Shown here in pieces: positions 39,201 to 51,203 of a DNA stretch of 64,000 nucleotides. Origin of the DNA: Rostratula benghalensis (taxonomy: Eukaryota; Chordata; Aves; Charadriiformes; Rostratulidae); assembly GCA_013399305.1 (NCBI GenBank), contig VXAI01000372.1:248001-312000 (forward strand), in the 5' to 3' direction. Position 1 is the first letter of the stretch. Each line of letters begins with the position of its first letter. The notes under the pieces were generated by a model that was not told the DNA's origin, ran no database searches, and was given only the letters and a program-made list of their open reading frames with translations. Made by a program: the position numbers and the translations under genes.

Positions 39201-41050
39201 TGGTGCCTACACAGCAGACAGCTCTGTCCCAACAACTCACCAGCAGCTCCTTTATATTGAGTGGAGAGAAACAGGCAGCCCAGGGAGTCTCCAAGCAAAG
39301 GTGATGGCTTTAAATGAAGTACAATGTTCCTAGAGAATCTACAGCTCTAGAGAGTAGATGTCCACATATATTTAAGGGACCATGACTGGCAGTGCTACAG
39401 AACAGAGAATGATGAATTTGGGAGTTAGTGGGATAACCAGGCCACAGCAATTACATGTTGTCAAAACAGAGCAAGAAGTGAGTCCCTGTACATTTTTGCA
39501 TGACTACAAAAAGAAGGGTCTGTTTGTTCCCAGAACAACCTGGCCTGGAAACCTACCTAACTGCAATGGCCTTTCTTCACCCACCTCAAATGGCAGAGAC
39601 CCACCTTGCCCCTTTGTTCCCTTGGGCACCACACAAGTCAATGTGGTAATTTGAGAGGATTTGGGTACTGCAACATTTGCAATTATGAGCCTGGCAGAGC
39701 TGGCGGGAGCAGGTTGACTTTCACTCTGCAGGAGTCACAACACTGCAGATGGCAATTTGCTACTTATCAGTCTCAGGACCATGAGAAGGGCATGAGGAGA
39801 TGTTCTCATCATGCAGTGCATCTGTCGCTGGGGGCACAGATGCTTCTTGTCTGTTCCTGGCAAACAGAGGAATTGTTTTTCTCTTAGTAAGTGCCCTTTA
39901 TTTCAGGACAGGTCTCCACAGAGATACCTGCTGTTGTACAGAGTAGAGCACAATGTGGCAAGGGTCTTTATTACCAGGCGCTAATGGGGATGACTGTAGG
40001 GATGGTGACAAAATGTCAACGGATACCCCATCTTTGCTACTTAATACTAGAACTGCAAAGCAGGGGGGAAGATGAAGAGCTGGTACAGCTTGATACAGAG
40101 GCATCTTTGTTCTTGGGATCCTCAAGAGCAGTTCACGACAACCTCCTTCTTGAGCTCCTCCTGAGCAATGGGGCAGAGAAACACACTGCCATTACAAGAA
40201 GGAACCTTCTTCATGTCAAGTCTTTGGAGCTCACAGAGCTTTACAGAGCAACTGTTAGGGTCCTCGGGGCTCACAAATAGAGAAACTGTCCTCTGCTGAA
40301 TATTAACATTCCAGCAAACTGTCTTGTTTTCCTTTCTATGTGTTGGTGAGGGCATTTCTAACAAGTCCATAGCTATAGTTCCTAGATACATTACAGCACG
40401 TTACTTCTTGCAGGTGTGTAGATGATCCTACACCCTCTATCTGGAAGGTGTGTAGTATCCTTAATGGCCTCTGTAGTGCATACAGCTGCAAGGCTTTTCC
40501 AAATCTGAAAAATGGCTTTTGTGATTAGATCAGCTAGATCTAGAAAAACTAGAAGGACAGAGGTCTCCAACAGTGCAAAAAGCTGACATTGAAGCTTGGC
40601 CAGGTGTTACAGGGTCAGCAGTCCAAGGGAAGAACAAAGGGTTGGACAGACTAAGAAGGCAGCCAAGCAATTACTCATTTAGTAGGCATTTTTTATTGCT
40701 TTTGTGAAGCATGATTAATCTCTTAATATGTGCAGGGACAGTCAATCCTCTGGCTGAGCAAATGAATCACCACACGCTCCCCACTCCCTGCTCCTGCGAG
40801 GCCAAGACCCTGCAGAGCCAAAACAAACCCTTGGTGGAAGCAGGTCTGAAAGTCAGCAATCGCTCACATAAAAAAAAAGCACAAACAAGAACTCACACAT
40901 TTAAAAGGATATAAACTCCCCCTTGTCATGGACTGGGTGTTCCAAACGTGAGTTCTCATATGCATTGTGAGATAGCTTGCACCTCCAAAGAACATGGCAT
41001 TGGTTGCTCAAGCAAGAAATACATGCCTGGAAGAACCATCAAGGCCTAGA

Positions 41051-41054
<4 letters not shown>

Positions 41055-41084
<30 letters not shown>
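41055..41084. repeat. T30 homopolymer
   Basis: Thirty consecutive T on plus. If it were the poly(A) tail of a minus-strand retrocopy, an AATAAA would be expected just to its right on the minus strand; none is there. It is called a simple repeat. Confidence 0.97.
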
Positions 41085-41085
<1 letters not shown>

Positions 41086-42849
41086 AGAACAGCCATGGTC
41101 CTACCAGTTTTCAGCACAAGCATCTTATAGCTCAGGAAATTTAGCAAGGGTGGAAGACGAAAGCCAGGACGTGCAAGGCTGTTCCTCATGAACAGGGTCT
41201 CAGGGGCCTACCAATGCCTTTTCCTTATCCCCAACATGATGCTAATGCTGACATCAAAAAAGAGATATCCAGAAGGAGCTGGCACGCTGCTGCCCTGCCT
41301 GTAACAGAGCTGCCTATAAACTTCCCAAAAAATCTCTTGACTGTGGCAATAGAATGAAGCAAGTTTACAAGAAATGTAATATTTCTCCTGAATGGCATCA
41401 AGTTAATGACATTTCCCTCTCCCTTTGCACCTCTGTAAATCACGGCATGACTGTGGAACTCAGCAATGTTACACTGATGTAAAACCACTCTTGGGAGTGA
41501 ACCAGTTGGCGTAAATCATTCCCTTCTATTTCCTTGTACATAATCTGGTGCCAAGCTCTGCCAAAACCAAGGAGAAAACATTCCCAAGATTTTTCCGAAG
41601 ACAATAATCTCTAAGCACAACTATAAATGTCTGTTATTAAAGTTTTCTTCATCTCATTAAAATGACTTGCAAAACCATCTGCTAGCTAATAAAGACTTTT
41701 AAAAGCTTTAATATTGTATTTTATAATGAAATATACTAAGGGGAAAACGGGACATGTATTTAGAAAAACAGAACGGCAACAATCTGCTGTTCTTTCACAG
41801 AAAGCCAATGATGCTCACTCCCATGACTAATTAAAGAGACTGAAGACTTCAGCCCTTTGTACATGTCTTGTACAAATACGGTAATTCCTAAATGCATCCA
41901 CATTTTTATTCAGACTGCTCCTAGACACTGCAGCATTGCTGATATCACACTGTTTTCAAGTTAAAAAAGGCAGATTTCACTTTCATGTCTGATTCATTCC
42001 CTTTTGTTAAGTTTTTACATCTCAAATGTTTATTACAGATTGCAGGGATTTCAGTGGGTAAGTTTGCTTCCTCTAGAGACACTTGGGGTGGCAGGTGGGG
42101 TGACCATGAGGTAGGACTTACACCTACCCAGAAGGGTGACTCTCTGGCACCGGACTGAGCCTTGCTGAGGACTGATGGCTGCACCAGTCCATGATGTAGC
42201 CCAAGGTTTTGATGAGCTGCCATCCAGAAGCAAAAACCAGTGCTGTCCCTTAAAGCTCTCCTCTAGTGTTGGGTGGGAAGTAGCTGTCACTCATGCTTTC
42301 CAGTTAAAGCAGACTGTGCCATGCTCCCAGCTCTGCCCTTTATCCTGTGTTGCACCTTCAGACAGAAGTACTGTTTTCTTATTTATGGCTTCTTTTTTCA
42401 GCAGTCTTGGACTCTGGGGTGTTGCTGTTTCCTCACTGGTCTCTCAGTATTTGCCACACTGGCTAACACACAGAAACTGAGAGCAGCACTTCCAGGAATT
42501 ATTTCAAAAGGTCCTTCTCTTCCAAATTTACCAGCAACTACTATGTTACATAGAAGGGCAGACAACATAGATGCTAAGGGTCTATGTGTGAAGCAGCCCC
42601 ATGCCAACTTGCCAAAAGCCTTTGGTGGTTCTAGATTCCCTCAGCTCCTAGGTTCATTTCCTTACATAGCTCAGAAGAAATTATACAAGAAACACGAAAT
42701 TGTCTAGGTAAGATACAGCAAACAGAAAAGCACACAGACCACCAAGTAATGGCACTGCTCTCCTTCCAGGAAAAGGACCATTTGTTATGAAGTCCCAGTC
42801 CCTTCACCTGATGAGCTGCAGAGCTGGGCAGGATCTGGCAGTGAGTAAG

Positions 42850-43229
42850 GTATTAGCTTGGAGAAGAGGAGACTGAGGGGTGACCTCATTAATGCTTAGA
42901 AATATGTAAAGAGTGAGTGTCAGAAGGATGGAGCCAGGCTCTTCTCAGTGATGGCCTGTGATAGGACAAGGGGCAATGGGTACAAGCTGGAACACAAGAA
43001 GTTCCACTTAAATATGAGGAAAAACTTCTTCACGGTGAGGGTGACAGAGCACTGGAAGGGGCTGCCCAGGGAGGTGGTGAAGTCTCCTTCTCCTGAGACA
43101 TTCAAAACCCATCTGGATGCGTTCCTGTGTGACCTGATCTAGGTGTTCCTGCTCTGGCAGGGGGATTGGACTAGATGATCTTTCAAGGTCCCTTCCAATC
43201 CCTGATAGTCTGTGATTCTGTGATTCTGT
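42850..43229 (+). mobile_element. CR1 LINE 3' end (plus orientation)
   Basis: A 5'-truncated CR1 copy on the plus strand. An open frame at 42948-43142 covers the end of ORF2, with [37 protein letters not shown] and [10 protein letters not shown] before the stop. After the stop come the short CR1 3' untranslated region and the tail CTGTGATTCTGTGATTCTG, two copies of the octamer where CR1 reverse transcription starts. It matches the minus-strand copy at 20.0-20.4 kb almost throughout, indicating the same subfamily and a similar age. Confidence 0.94.
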
Positions 43230-46200
43230 ATAATCCCTAGCAGAAAAGCAAGTTAGGTATCATGCTCATGTGAGCAGTTAATGGTGAAGAATAAGAAATG
43301 TCATAGGGACCCATCTGACATGGGTCATCAACCCCCTTTGCAGTATTAGGGAATACAGAACCTGTCTTGGAGATGAAATGAGGAGGAATTTCAGCCACAG
43401 TGTACCAGACCAGGTCTCCTCCACTGTGCTTGCAGCTTGCTCCTCTGCCTCCAATGTGGGACATCCCTGGCTCCAACACCTGAAGCAACTGATGTTTTCA
43501 TGCTCCAAATTTCACCGCAATTCTCTGTCTGTGCTGCTTTCCCCACTTTTTGTATCATTTAACATCTCTGCTCTTCAGTAGTGATTGCTTATTCCTGCTG
43601 AGGACTAAAGACTCTACTTAGAAGGAAAGCTGCAATTCCTAGCAGGGTTCTTGCAATTTATGGCAATAGAGGGAGTAATTTATAAACACACCACCACCCC
43701 CAACCTCCCCAAAGGCACTTTCTTGGATGGCAAGCCACCAGATGCCCCAGCCAACTTAAGATCTACCCAGGAATTTAATGATAGCTAAACTTGGGTGAGA
43801 AAGTAGGTTTGAAATGACACTAGAAGAGCCATAACCTTCCTTCCATACCTCAGCTAAGACCTGTGATAGCCATTACATACTAGTGATCTTCACTTGAGGT
43901 GTCACAGGTGTCTTCAATCATGTATCTCCTTCTAAACATCATACGTGCTGCACTAGTCAGGGTGGATTAACAGATAGGAATAATCTGTGGGATGAACACA
44001 ATGTTTGAGACCACCAACCCAGTTCTCTGCACAGCAGTATTAGTACACTTGCTTTTCCCCACTAATATGTGCAGCAGACTTGGACAAATATAATCTCCTA
44101 AGTGGTGTACCATCATCTTTGTATGAACTGTAGCCCCCCTCACACCAGTATTATACCCATAAGCAGTGACAATACTGGGGGTCTATGCTGGGCATCTTGA
44201 CAAGTGTTGGCACTACCCCTGGTGATAGAGGCTTTTTGCATAACAAGTGGCCAGGGAGATCCAAAAATCCACACTTGCATGTATGCCAAGAACATTGGCC
44301 AAAAGTGTTTTAGATGGCATTTTATCAATTCAGTGCAGCCAGCTCCTCTGAACCAATATGAAATATACAGTGAAGATCAGCAAGATGAAAGTTCCTTCAT
44401 CTTACTGCAGGCAGCAAAATCGACTCACACTCTTCCTCGTGGTGCCTGATGGTCCAGAAAGAAAACACAATGATTCACATTGGACTGATTTGCTGTTGGA
44501 GACCTCAGAGTTTATGGTAGGTCCTACTGATTTAATGCAGCATGCAGCAGTATCAAACAATTTCGCAGTGGCCTTGTGTGAAAGCTTGCTTGAAAATAGT
44601 AACTAGAGTTTTGAAACCATTTGCTATAGCTATATTTTACCCTGTGCTAACCTATGAATCTTTTTTGAATTTTCCAGTATGTACGTGTAGACTCTGCTTT
44701 GGTGAACTTTGGTGTATAGGTAGGAATCAAAGCAGATACAAGGATTTCACCTGTTTCCCAGACACGATGCTTCTTTGAAGAACCATTATTCAATTACAAC
44801 AGATGCATGTCAGAGTGGTCTACAACCACCTAGAGAGCAAGAGAGTTTTGACAGCTGCAGCCATCCCCATGCAGAGCTGAAGAAGGATGCATTATGAGCT
44901 GCAGACTACAGCTATATCACTGTTGAAGTTCCCTTTTCTCATTTATTTTAAATTCAGCAGAATAGGTAACTCCAGTTTGCTGGTTAATTAGGTGAGGCAG
45001 TAAGATGTGCTTGACAAATGGAGTAGGAAGAGGCTTTGGGCAACACACCACAGTATCACAAACTGTTTTCACCCCAGAGCACTTTTCTCTCATCCTTCAG
45101 TACTGGTACCACCTCTAGAGACTGTTGCTAATGGCACAGATCTTCAACCGATGTAAGCCAGCAGAGCTCCTATTGCCTGATGGGAAGTCACAGGAACTGT
45201 ACCAACTTACAGCAACTGTGAATATCTACCAAGGATATTTTCACGTCACTTTCCTATTTGTTGTTTGCATTTTTAGGAACTTGAGATCCCTGACTGCCAA
45301 CAGACATCTGCTTAGGGCACAGATCACTCTCTTTGCGTGGAATTTTTACTCAAAAACGTTTGCTCCGAAATCCTTATGTGCCCAAGGGTATTTAACGAAG
45401 AACAGGATTAGCACCTCGACAACAACGGCAGACTTAGGACACCCTCATAAAAAACGACAGGAGTCAGAAAACACTTGCCAGCTACACTACCCACTGAGCC
45501 ACTCCAGGATGGATGGCTACACCAGCCACGTGCACTGCCCTCCACCATGCACTACTGCTCTGCAGCAAGGTGGTACAGAAGGCCAGCTTGGGCAGTCTGC
45601 AGTTTAACCTATTTCTTCTCATGATTATAAAAAGGCAGAATTGAGAAATGAGCAGGTGGCCTTTTTTGCCCCCCAGAATCTCAGAGACTAGTCTTCGAGA
45701 CTGAGCAGCTATGGGCAGGGGTGTCAGGAAACATCTGCACCAAGCCAGAAATGTGTCCACCAGCCCATGTGCACACAGCTGACATCACAGGGCAGAGCTG
45801 GAAATCACACAAGAGCAGAGGCACATCAGGAACAGCAGCATAGCCAAAGAATTAACTTTTTAATGCATCTGTGTGACCAGCTAGGTTACCAGAGATGTGA
45901 ATATTATCCTTGGTCCATTCCTATGCTGACTGCCCATTGTACAGTCCAACACACATCACTGCAAAGAAATATTCCCTGATCTTTCTGGTTTTCTTAATGT
46001 AGCTTGTTTTTCCCCTTAACATCAAACTACAGCCCTTAAAACCAGTCTAAATAATTTTTTTTTAAAAAAAAAAAAAACTCAAGTGAAACAAAGACACCTT
46101 GCCACCTCCTCTTCCTTACCTGGCTAGGTGTCCTACCTCTTTCAGTATGCTCCCGTGGACTGCCCACCCAGTCTACAAAACGATGAAGATGGCGCAGGAT

Positions 46201-47939
46201 ATACTATGAAACAGGAGTCTGGAATTCTTGTGTGGAAAATGGACAACGCTGCGTCACCTCTGCTGCTGCCAAGATACAACTTTTGTGCTTCTTAGTCTCT
46301 GCATATAAATATTTTTTACCTTTCCTAGAGAATAGCACTGAAAAAAAAGTACCTGGTAAGCGCAGTCTTGGTGCTGTTTCTTTTCATTGCTTTGTTCATA
46401 TTCCTTTAATTGCTGTATTTTTCTGCTTTTGAAGAATTGCAAAACTTTACTCAGAGCACCAAGGGCAGTAAGAAAGCATTCTTGTTCCAATTCTGCAAGA
46501 GAAACGGATAATGCAATGACTGCCCTTCTGATATCTAGTACAGTGCCACTTAGTGCCAACCCATACAACAACAAATGTTAAAATTCAGAGAAGAAGTCAT
46601 TAAATCTTGTGCTCCTAGAATCACATGGCAAGATGGGAATTGCATTTTGCATTTTTATGAAATGTATGTGCCTCCCTCATTTACATGAAAATGCACAACA
46701 GTCCCATAAGAAAAAAAACAATTATGATGAAAACTCACCAAGTAAATTTGTTATGCCCAAAGTCATGAATTTTCACCCAGCCTCCTTTCTCATGTGTTTA
46801 ACCTGAGTTTCTTAGTTTCTTTCATTGAACAACCACCACTCACCAAGACCGCTGCCACATACCAAGGCAGGCGTAAGAAGTACCAAATAATTTGCTGCAA
46901 TTCTTCTAACACACGACAAGAGTAGAAAATTACAACAGCCTCTTTTGCATTACAAAAAACCCCATGAACCTAAGAATGAGTATCTTATGATCTACTGTTG
47001 ACAAATGAGGCTAATATAAAACGTTGCAAGATTTCAGTTTTATTGTTAACTTCTCAGACTTTTGTGGAGGAGCATTTGATGAACACAGCCGGGGGAACAG
47101 AACGGTTTTGCTTACAAGAGCCTGGTGTAGTGGTGAAGAGAAAATTTAGAGGACAAAGCCAATAAACTGTACAGTTTCGAAGAGCAAAAATACAAGGCCA
47201 AAGTGGCCAGTACTTTTTAACAGTTTAGCTGTTACGAGTGAGATTGGTGACGGACATCACTGGAGGACTTCCCAACTACCAGTGGCAAGGGTTGGAACAG
47301 CTGAAAAGAAACTAAGATAAAACATCCCAATGTCAATGGGTACAAGGGCACCTACGTGAGAGAATGGGAACCCAGTGAAACGCTGGATTGATATATACTG
47401 CCTTGTCAAACCTACCATTAATTGTCCTACGATATGCTAAAACTTTGCAGCAGACACTGAGGATCCAGTAGTAGCTCCATTTCCCCAAAAATATACAAGC
47501 AGCAAACATCCATATGCCCCAAGACTAGATGCGGATTTTGGCCTTCAAACTGTGGTGACCAGATGTTGACAAAATATCATGATTTTTTACTCAGCACACA
47601 CTTTATTTATCAAGGTTCAACTTTCAGAAACAAGCACTGGAACAGTTCCAGTAAACACACACACTATATTGTTCCCACAGTCAGTTAACTATATAGCTTA
47701 GAGGAAAAAACCTTGTTAATGTATGCAGTTTACAGAAAGTATCTACATTTATCAGTGGAACAATATCTTGTACAAAACTCTTGCCTGATTAGATGTGTCT
47801 TCTCTTTTAGAGACAAAAGAAAGATGAATTACAAATTTTGTTTACTATCAACCAGTCACACAGCAACGGAAAAAGAACAGAAGAATCAGAAATTAGCAGG
47901 ACAGCATAATAAAATACAGGTTATGCAATGGTTTTACTT
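43230..47939. other. Non-coding DNA between CR1 and the gene's 3' side
   Basis: Short chance frames only. The plus-strand frame at 45125-45607 (160 codons) has no recognised homology and no splice context. The T9A14 tract is here. Confidence 0.5.
46055..46077. repeat. T9A14 low-complexity tract
   Basis: Nine T followed directly by fourteen A, a self-complementary low-complexity tract. No gene end is recognised next to it. Confidence 0.9.
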
Positions 47940-47945
47940 TTTATT
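47940..47945 (-). terminator. Possible distal polyadenylation signal AATAAA
   Basis: AATAAA on the minus strand in the context TGTAAATAAAAAG, about 3.2 kb beyond the stop codon. The interval between it and the stop has no obvious transposon, as would suit a long 3' untranslated region. Another minus-strand AATAAATAA is near 50200. Only transcript data can say whether the distal site is used. Confidence 0.3.
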
Positions 47946-50900
47946 TACAGCAAATATATTACAGTAAAAAAGCTTAACATGGCTCCTATTGCAGATGTCT
48001 AAGGACAACACATATGCTTACATCAAACAGGTTTAAATTCCTTGGCACTGACTGAACCAAATGCAAGGATTCAACAACAAAAATAAGAAACTCCACATTA
48101 ACTGTACACACCTGCAACTGGAGTTTCAATGCAATCCAAAGAATACAAACAAGCCATCATGATGGCATGAACTTTTTTTGACGAACATGTTTAACCCTCA
48201 AGACAAGGCTGTCTGGCACCATTTAAAAGTTGCTATACTGAACACAGTTATTTCAAAGAAATGTCATAGATAAGACACCAAAAATGCACTCACCATAGTC
48301 AAGAATAACATTATTTTCCCTGTTTCTTTCAATGATACAAGAATGTTAAAAGGCTGTATAGCAGACGAGCTGGGTACAACAGCTGGAGGGCTTTGTCTGC
48401 CAAGCAAAGTGACTTGCAGCAACAGACACCCTTTATGCAATAAAACCAATGATATACAGCTTGTGTGGGTTCAAATCAGAAGATCTAAGAACAACAAATG
48501 TTGAAGCCTTATAAGCTCTCTTCATTATAATCAGAATCCTGAGAAAAGCAGGGTCCAAATTACTCCAAGTGAATTTAGGCTTACTTATATACAACACAAT
48601 TGTCCAGATACATCAACAGGAGTAAACAGAGTTAATGCAGCGTTAATCTTTTTACATTTTAATGACTAGCTATAAAACCAGAAACTAGCACGTTCTAATC
48701 TGTTTACATTTCCTGAGCTTAGTTAAATCAAGAAGGAATGAACGTTATAAAAATCCTGGTAAGTCACCAATAAATTAAAAAAGCACATAACCACTATAGC
48801 TTAAGAAGCTTTACAATGTTCAGTGATGTCTGCCTCTCCGATACCATGGCTTTTCCTTTAGGATTCCTGTACAGAAACCAAGCCATTAACTTCACCAGCA
48901 ATACTGAGATGCTATGGAATCTTTTATATATTCTTTTTTTTTTTTTTTCTTTCCTCTCCAAGCACCCTTCTAGCAGACTATGCAACAGCCCTTCCTAATC
49001 AAATCTTATGAGAGCATTCAAAAACTGCAATTCTCTCCTTCCAGTGCAGGAAACGATGTTCTCAGAAACACAGTGTGCTACTGAAATGCAAGTTTACTAG
49101 CAGCACTTGGTGGACTCTCGGCTCCCGCACGTAACACCACTACATGGCAGCAGGTTTAGTATCCTTTGGGGGAACAAACCAATGAAAATCTACACAGAAG
49201 ACTGGAGGAAAGGCCCTCAGCAATAAGGAACTCAGCGGTTTCTTTAAGAGCCAACAACATGCATCTGAGAAAAGCAAAAGCACTCAACCTATATGAGTCA
49301 TATGCATGTTTATTTATGTGTGTTTATTTCAGGCATAAAGAATATTGTGTACCTTGGAATAAAACCCAAGCTTTGAGAATATACTGAGTGTGGGTATGTG
49401 TAATAGTGCTATTGGCAGATTATTTCAAAGCCAAATGTTCAAACTCATCTGTCTCAAAGACCTGCAGAGCATGATCTTCAACAAAACAAAGTACTTGTAA
49501 AAAATTGTCTTAAGCAGACATGATTTTGAATTTATGGTGTAGATAAAAGAGAGGTAGAAAGGTTTATCTTCTCAGTATCATTTTCTGTGCAGTATTTATA
49601 AAGAATCAGAAAAAAAATTTATGGGTTTTTTTTGTGAAAATGACAGCTTTTGTCCTAAGAACTATATGGAATATCTTCTTTCCAATTAAGTGCTGCAAAC
49701 TAAGTAAGTGAAATCTAGTTCATAAGAGCTCTTCTTCCCATAGGCCTCACTACATCATTTTTCTTAACAACTTCTGATTGGGCTCAATGATATATATCTA
49801 GCCTGTGGTGCTACAGTTTGCATGATTATCACGAGACAAGGGAGAGAGATGAAAGCATCTTGGGTCCTGCAGCCATCAAGAGTGTAATCCTGAATGCAGT
49901 GCCTTTCCCACTGAGCCAAGAGCACGGACCCAGCAACGTCTGGGAAAGGCAGGTCAGAGGCAACAGTAGGGCTCCATCCCTAACCTCTGCTCTCATGTCA
50001 TTGCCAGAGCTGATGTATCTGGGTGAGAAGGACATTTTGGGATGCACAAGGCTGGAGCTCCACCATTATTCACACACCAACGACAGTTCAAGGGTGGGCT
50101 TTGAGTCACGAAAGTCTGACTGATGCATGATGACCTTTAATTTACTCATAGAAAGTTAAATAAATTACATTAAATTCAGCTGAAGTAGAAGCTAGCTTAT
50201 TTATTAAAAAGCTCAAGCTTGCTTTCTTTCAACTGATTTTTGAGACAGGCAGCTCTTGGGAGCAGACTTTCATTGTAATTCAGTTGGGCAAGAGCAGCTC
50301 CATAGAGATGGCCAGACTGACTCTCCTGCAGAAATACCAGTGACAACAAGACCTGGCTGCCCTAGGGATGCCCAGCAAAGGCATGTGAGCACACCATCTT
50401 CACCTGCTTGCTCTTTACACTTCTTGCCTTACCCAGGTCTTCACCCTCCTTCCACATAACACACGCCGGACTCACAGTGGAAGATGGTTCTTCACTACCA
50501 ACATTGCCCTATATTGTTGTATCTTTTAAAAATCCATGAATTGATTAACATAAAGAAGTATTTACTTCATTTCAGAGTAATCGATACTGCCCTGCCTGTC
50601 ATTCATTTTGGATAGGCTTGGGTAAGAAAACTTGCATACAATAACAGGTCATGTTTACAATACAAGTTGGAAAGGTTTTCTTTTTCCAGTTACAGCATTA
50701 TGAGACAACTAATGCTACTGTACTCAAATAATCAACAGGTACTCTCCTCCTTTTTACCTATCCTCCTATCTGTCCTTCAATCTGCTCCCTTTCAACAGCA
50801 CACCTAAAAGCACAGTCACATAAATAAGAGATGTGTTGCTTTCAGCCACACATGCTTTATACACACTCTGTTTTGTCTCTTTTCTTTTGTTCTCTGGAAA

Positions 50901-50955
50901 CATTACTCCCATTAATTTCATCCTCAAATTATGATCCACTAGAATTAAAAAAGAA
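47946..50955. other. Possible extended 3' UTR or downstream intergenic DNA
   Basis: About 3 kb with no recognised transposon, AT-rich, with a T15 run at about 48934. It lies directly after the acidic-tail gene's proximal poly(A) signal and ends at another AATAAA (47945-47940). It could be a long alternative 3' untranslated region; the sequence alone cannot decide. Confidence 0.4.
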
Positions 50956-51165
50956 ATCAAGTACAAACCCAAACTTTATTGCTGGGTTATGGGTCAATGT
51001 AAGCTGAGCAGAGTAATTGCCAATCTAAAATTTGTTTTACAAAAGGAAGGATTGTTCAATTATATTTGCAGACTATAGATAGCTTCTTTCACTATTCATA
51101 CAGTTTGAAGACTAAAGGTTTGCTGTGAACAAGACACAGTCCATGTCCTTTGGAAGGTAATGGAA
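50956..51165 (-). other. Proximal 3' untranslated region of acidic-tail gene
   Basis: Sequence between the TAG stop and the first good polyadenylation signal on the minus strand. It has no repeat that I recognise. The left edge (about 50956) is inferred as roughly 20 bases past the AATAAA, not observed. A longer isoform reaching about 47.9 kb is possible, because other AATAAA motifs follow. Confidence 0.55.
50975..50980 (-). terminator. Polyadenylation signal AATAAA (proximal)
   Basis: Canonical AATAAA on the minus strand (TTTATT on plus), about 190 bases after the stop codon. It is followed by a G/T-rich stretch (GTTTGGGTTTGTACTTG) of the kind expected for a downstream element. Its position just after a terminal coding exon makes it a good candidate for the 3' end of the acidic-tail gene transcript. 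Confidence 0.6.
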
Positions 51166-51203
51166 CTAATAGCCATCATCATCATCCATATCGCAGCCAT
51201 AAT
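51166..51203 (-). CDS. Terminal coding exon of unidentified acidic-tail gene
   Basis: Last coding exon of a minus-strand gene. On the minus strand a pyrimidine-rich tract ending in TTTCAG at 51210-51204 is followed by 38 coding bases. The first two bases complete a GAT codon begun in the upstream exon. The exon then reads YGCDMDDDDGY and a TAG stop at 51168-51166. The phase fits the 53436-53604 exon exactly (phase 1 out, two bases in). An AATAAA lies about 190 bases past the stop. The peptide is very acidic, four Asp in a row before the final Gly-Tyr, and continues the acidic character of the previous exon. I do not recognise the family. The splice structure and phase make it a real exon with good confidence, but the function is unknown. 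Confidence 0.8.

Larger units (their letters stand above)
35261..42849. other. Non-coding DNA, no gene recognised
   Basis: The minus-strand frame at 35279-35764 (161 codons) and the plus-strand frame at 39891-40280 (129 codons) are among the longest uninterrupted stretches, but neither resembles a family I know and both have competing frames. ACTTC repeats (3-4 units) at about 39180-39197. AT-rich, repeat-free sequence at about 38800-39060 and 41520-41860. Confidence 0.5.

Noticed and set aside
39891..40280. Plus-strand open frame of 129 codons
   Set aside because: No homology recognised, no splice or promoter context, and competing frames on the opposite strand.
41055..41220. T30 as the poly(A) tail of a minus-strand processed pseudogene
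   Set aside because: No AATAAA on the minus strand next to the run and no recognisable transcript-derived sequence.
45125..45607. Plus-strand open frame of 160 codons
   Set aside because: Low-complexity mixed composition, no recognised domain; chance frame in 64 kb is plausible.
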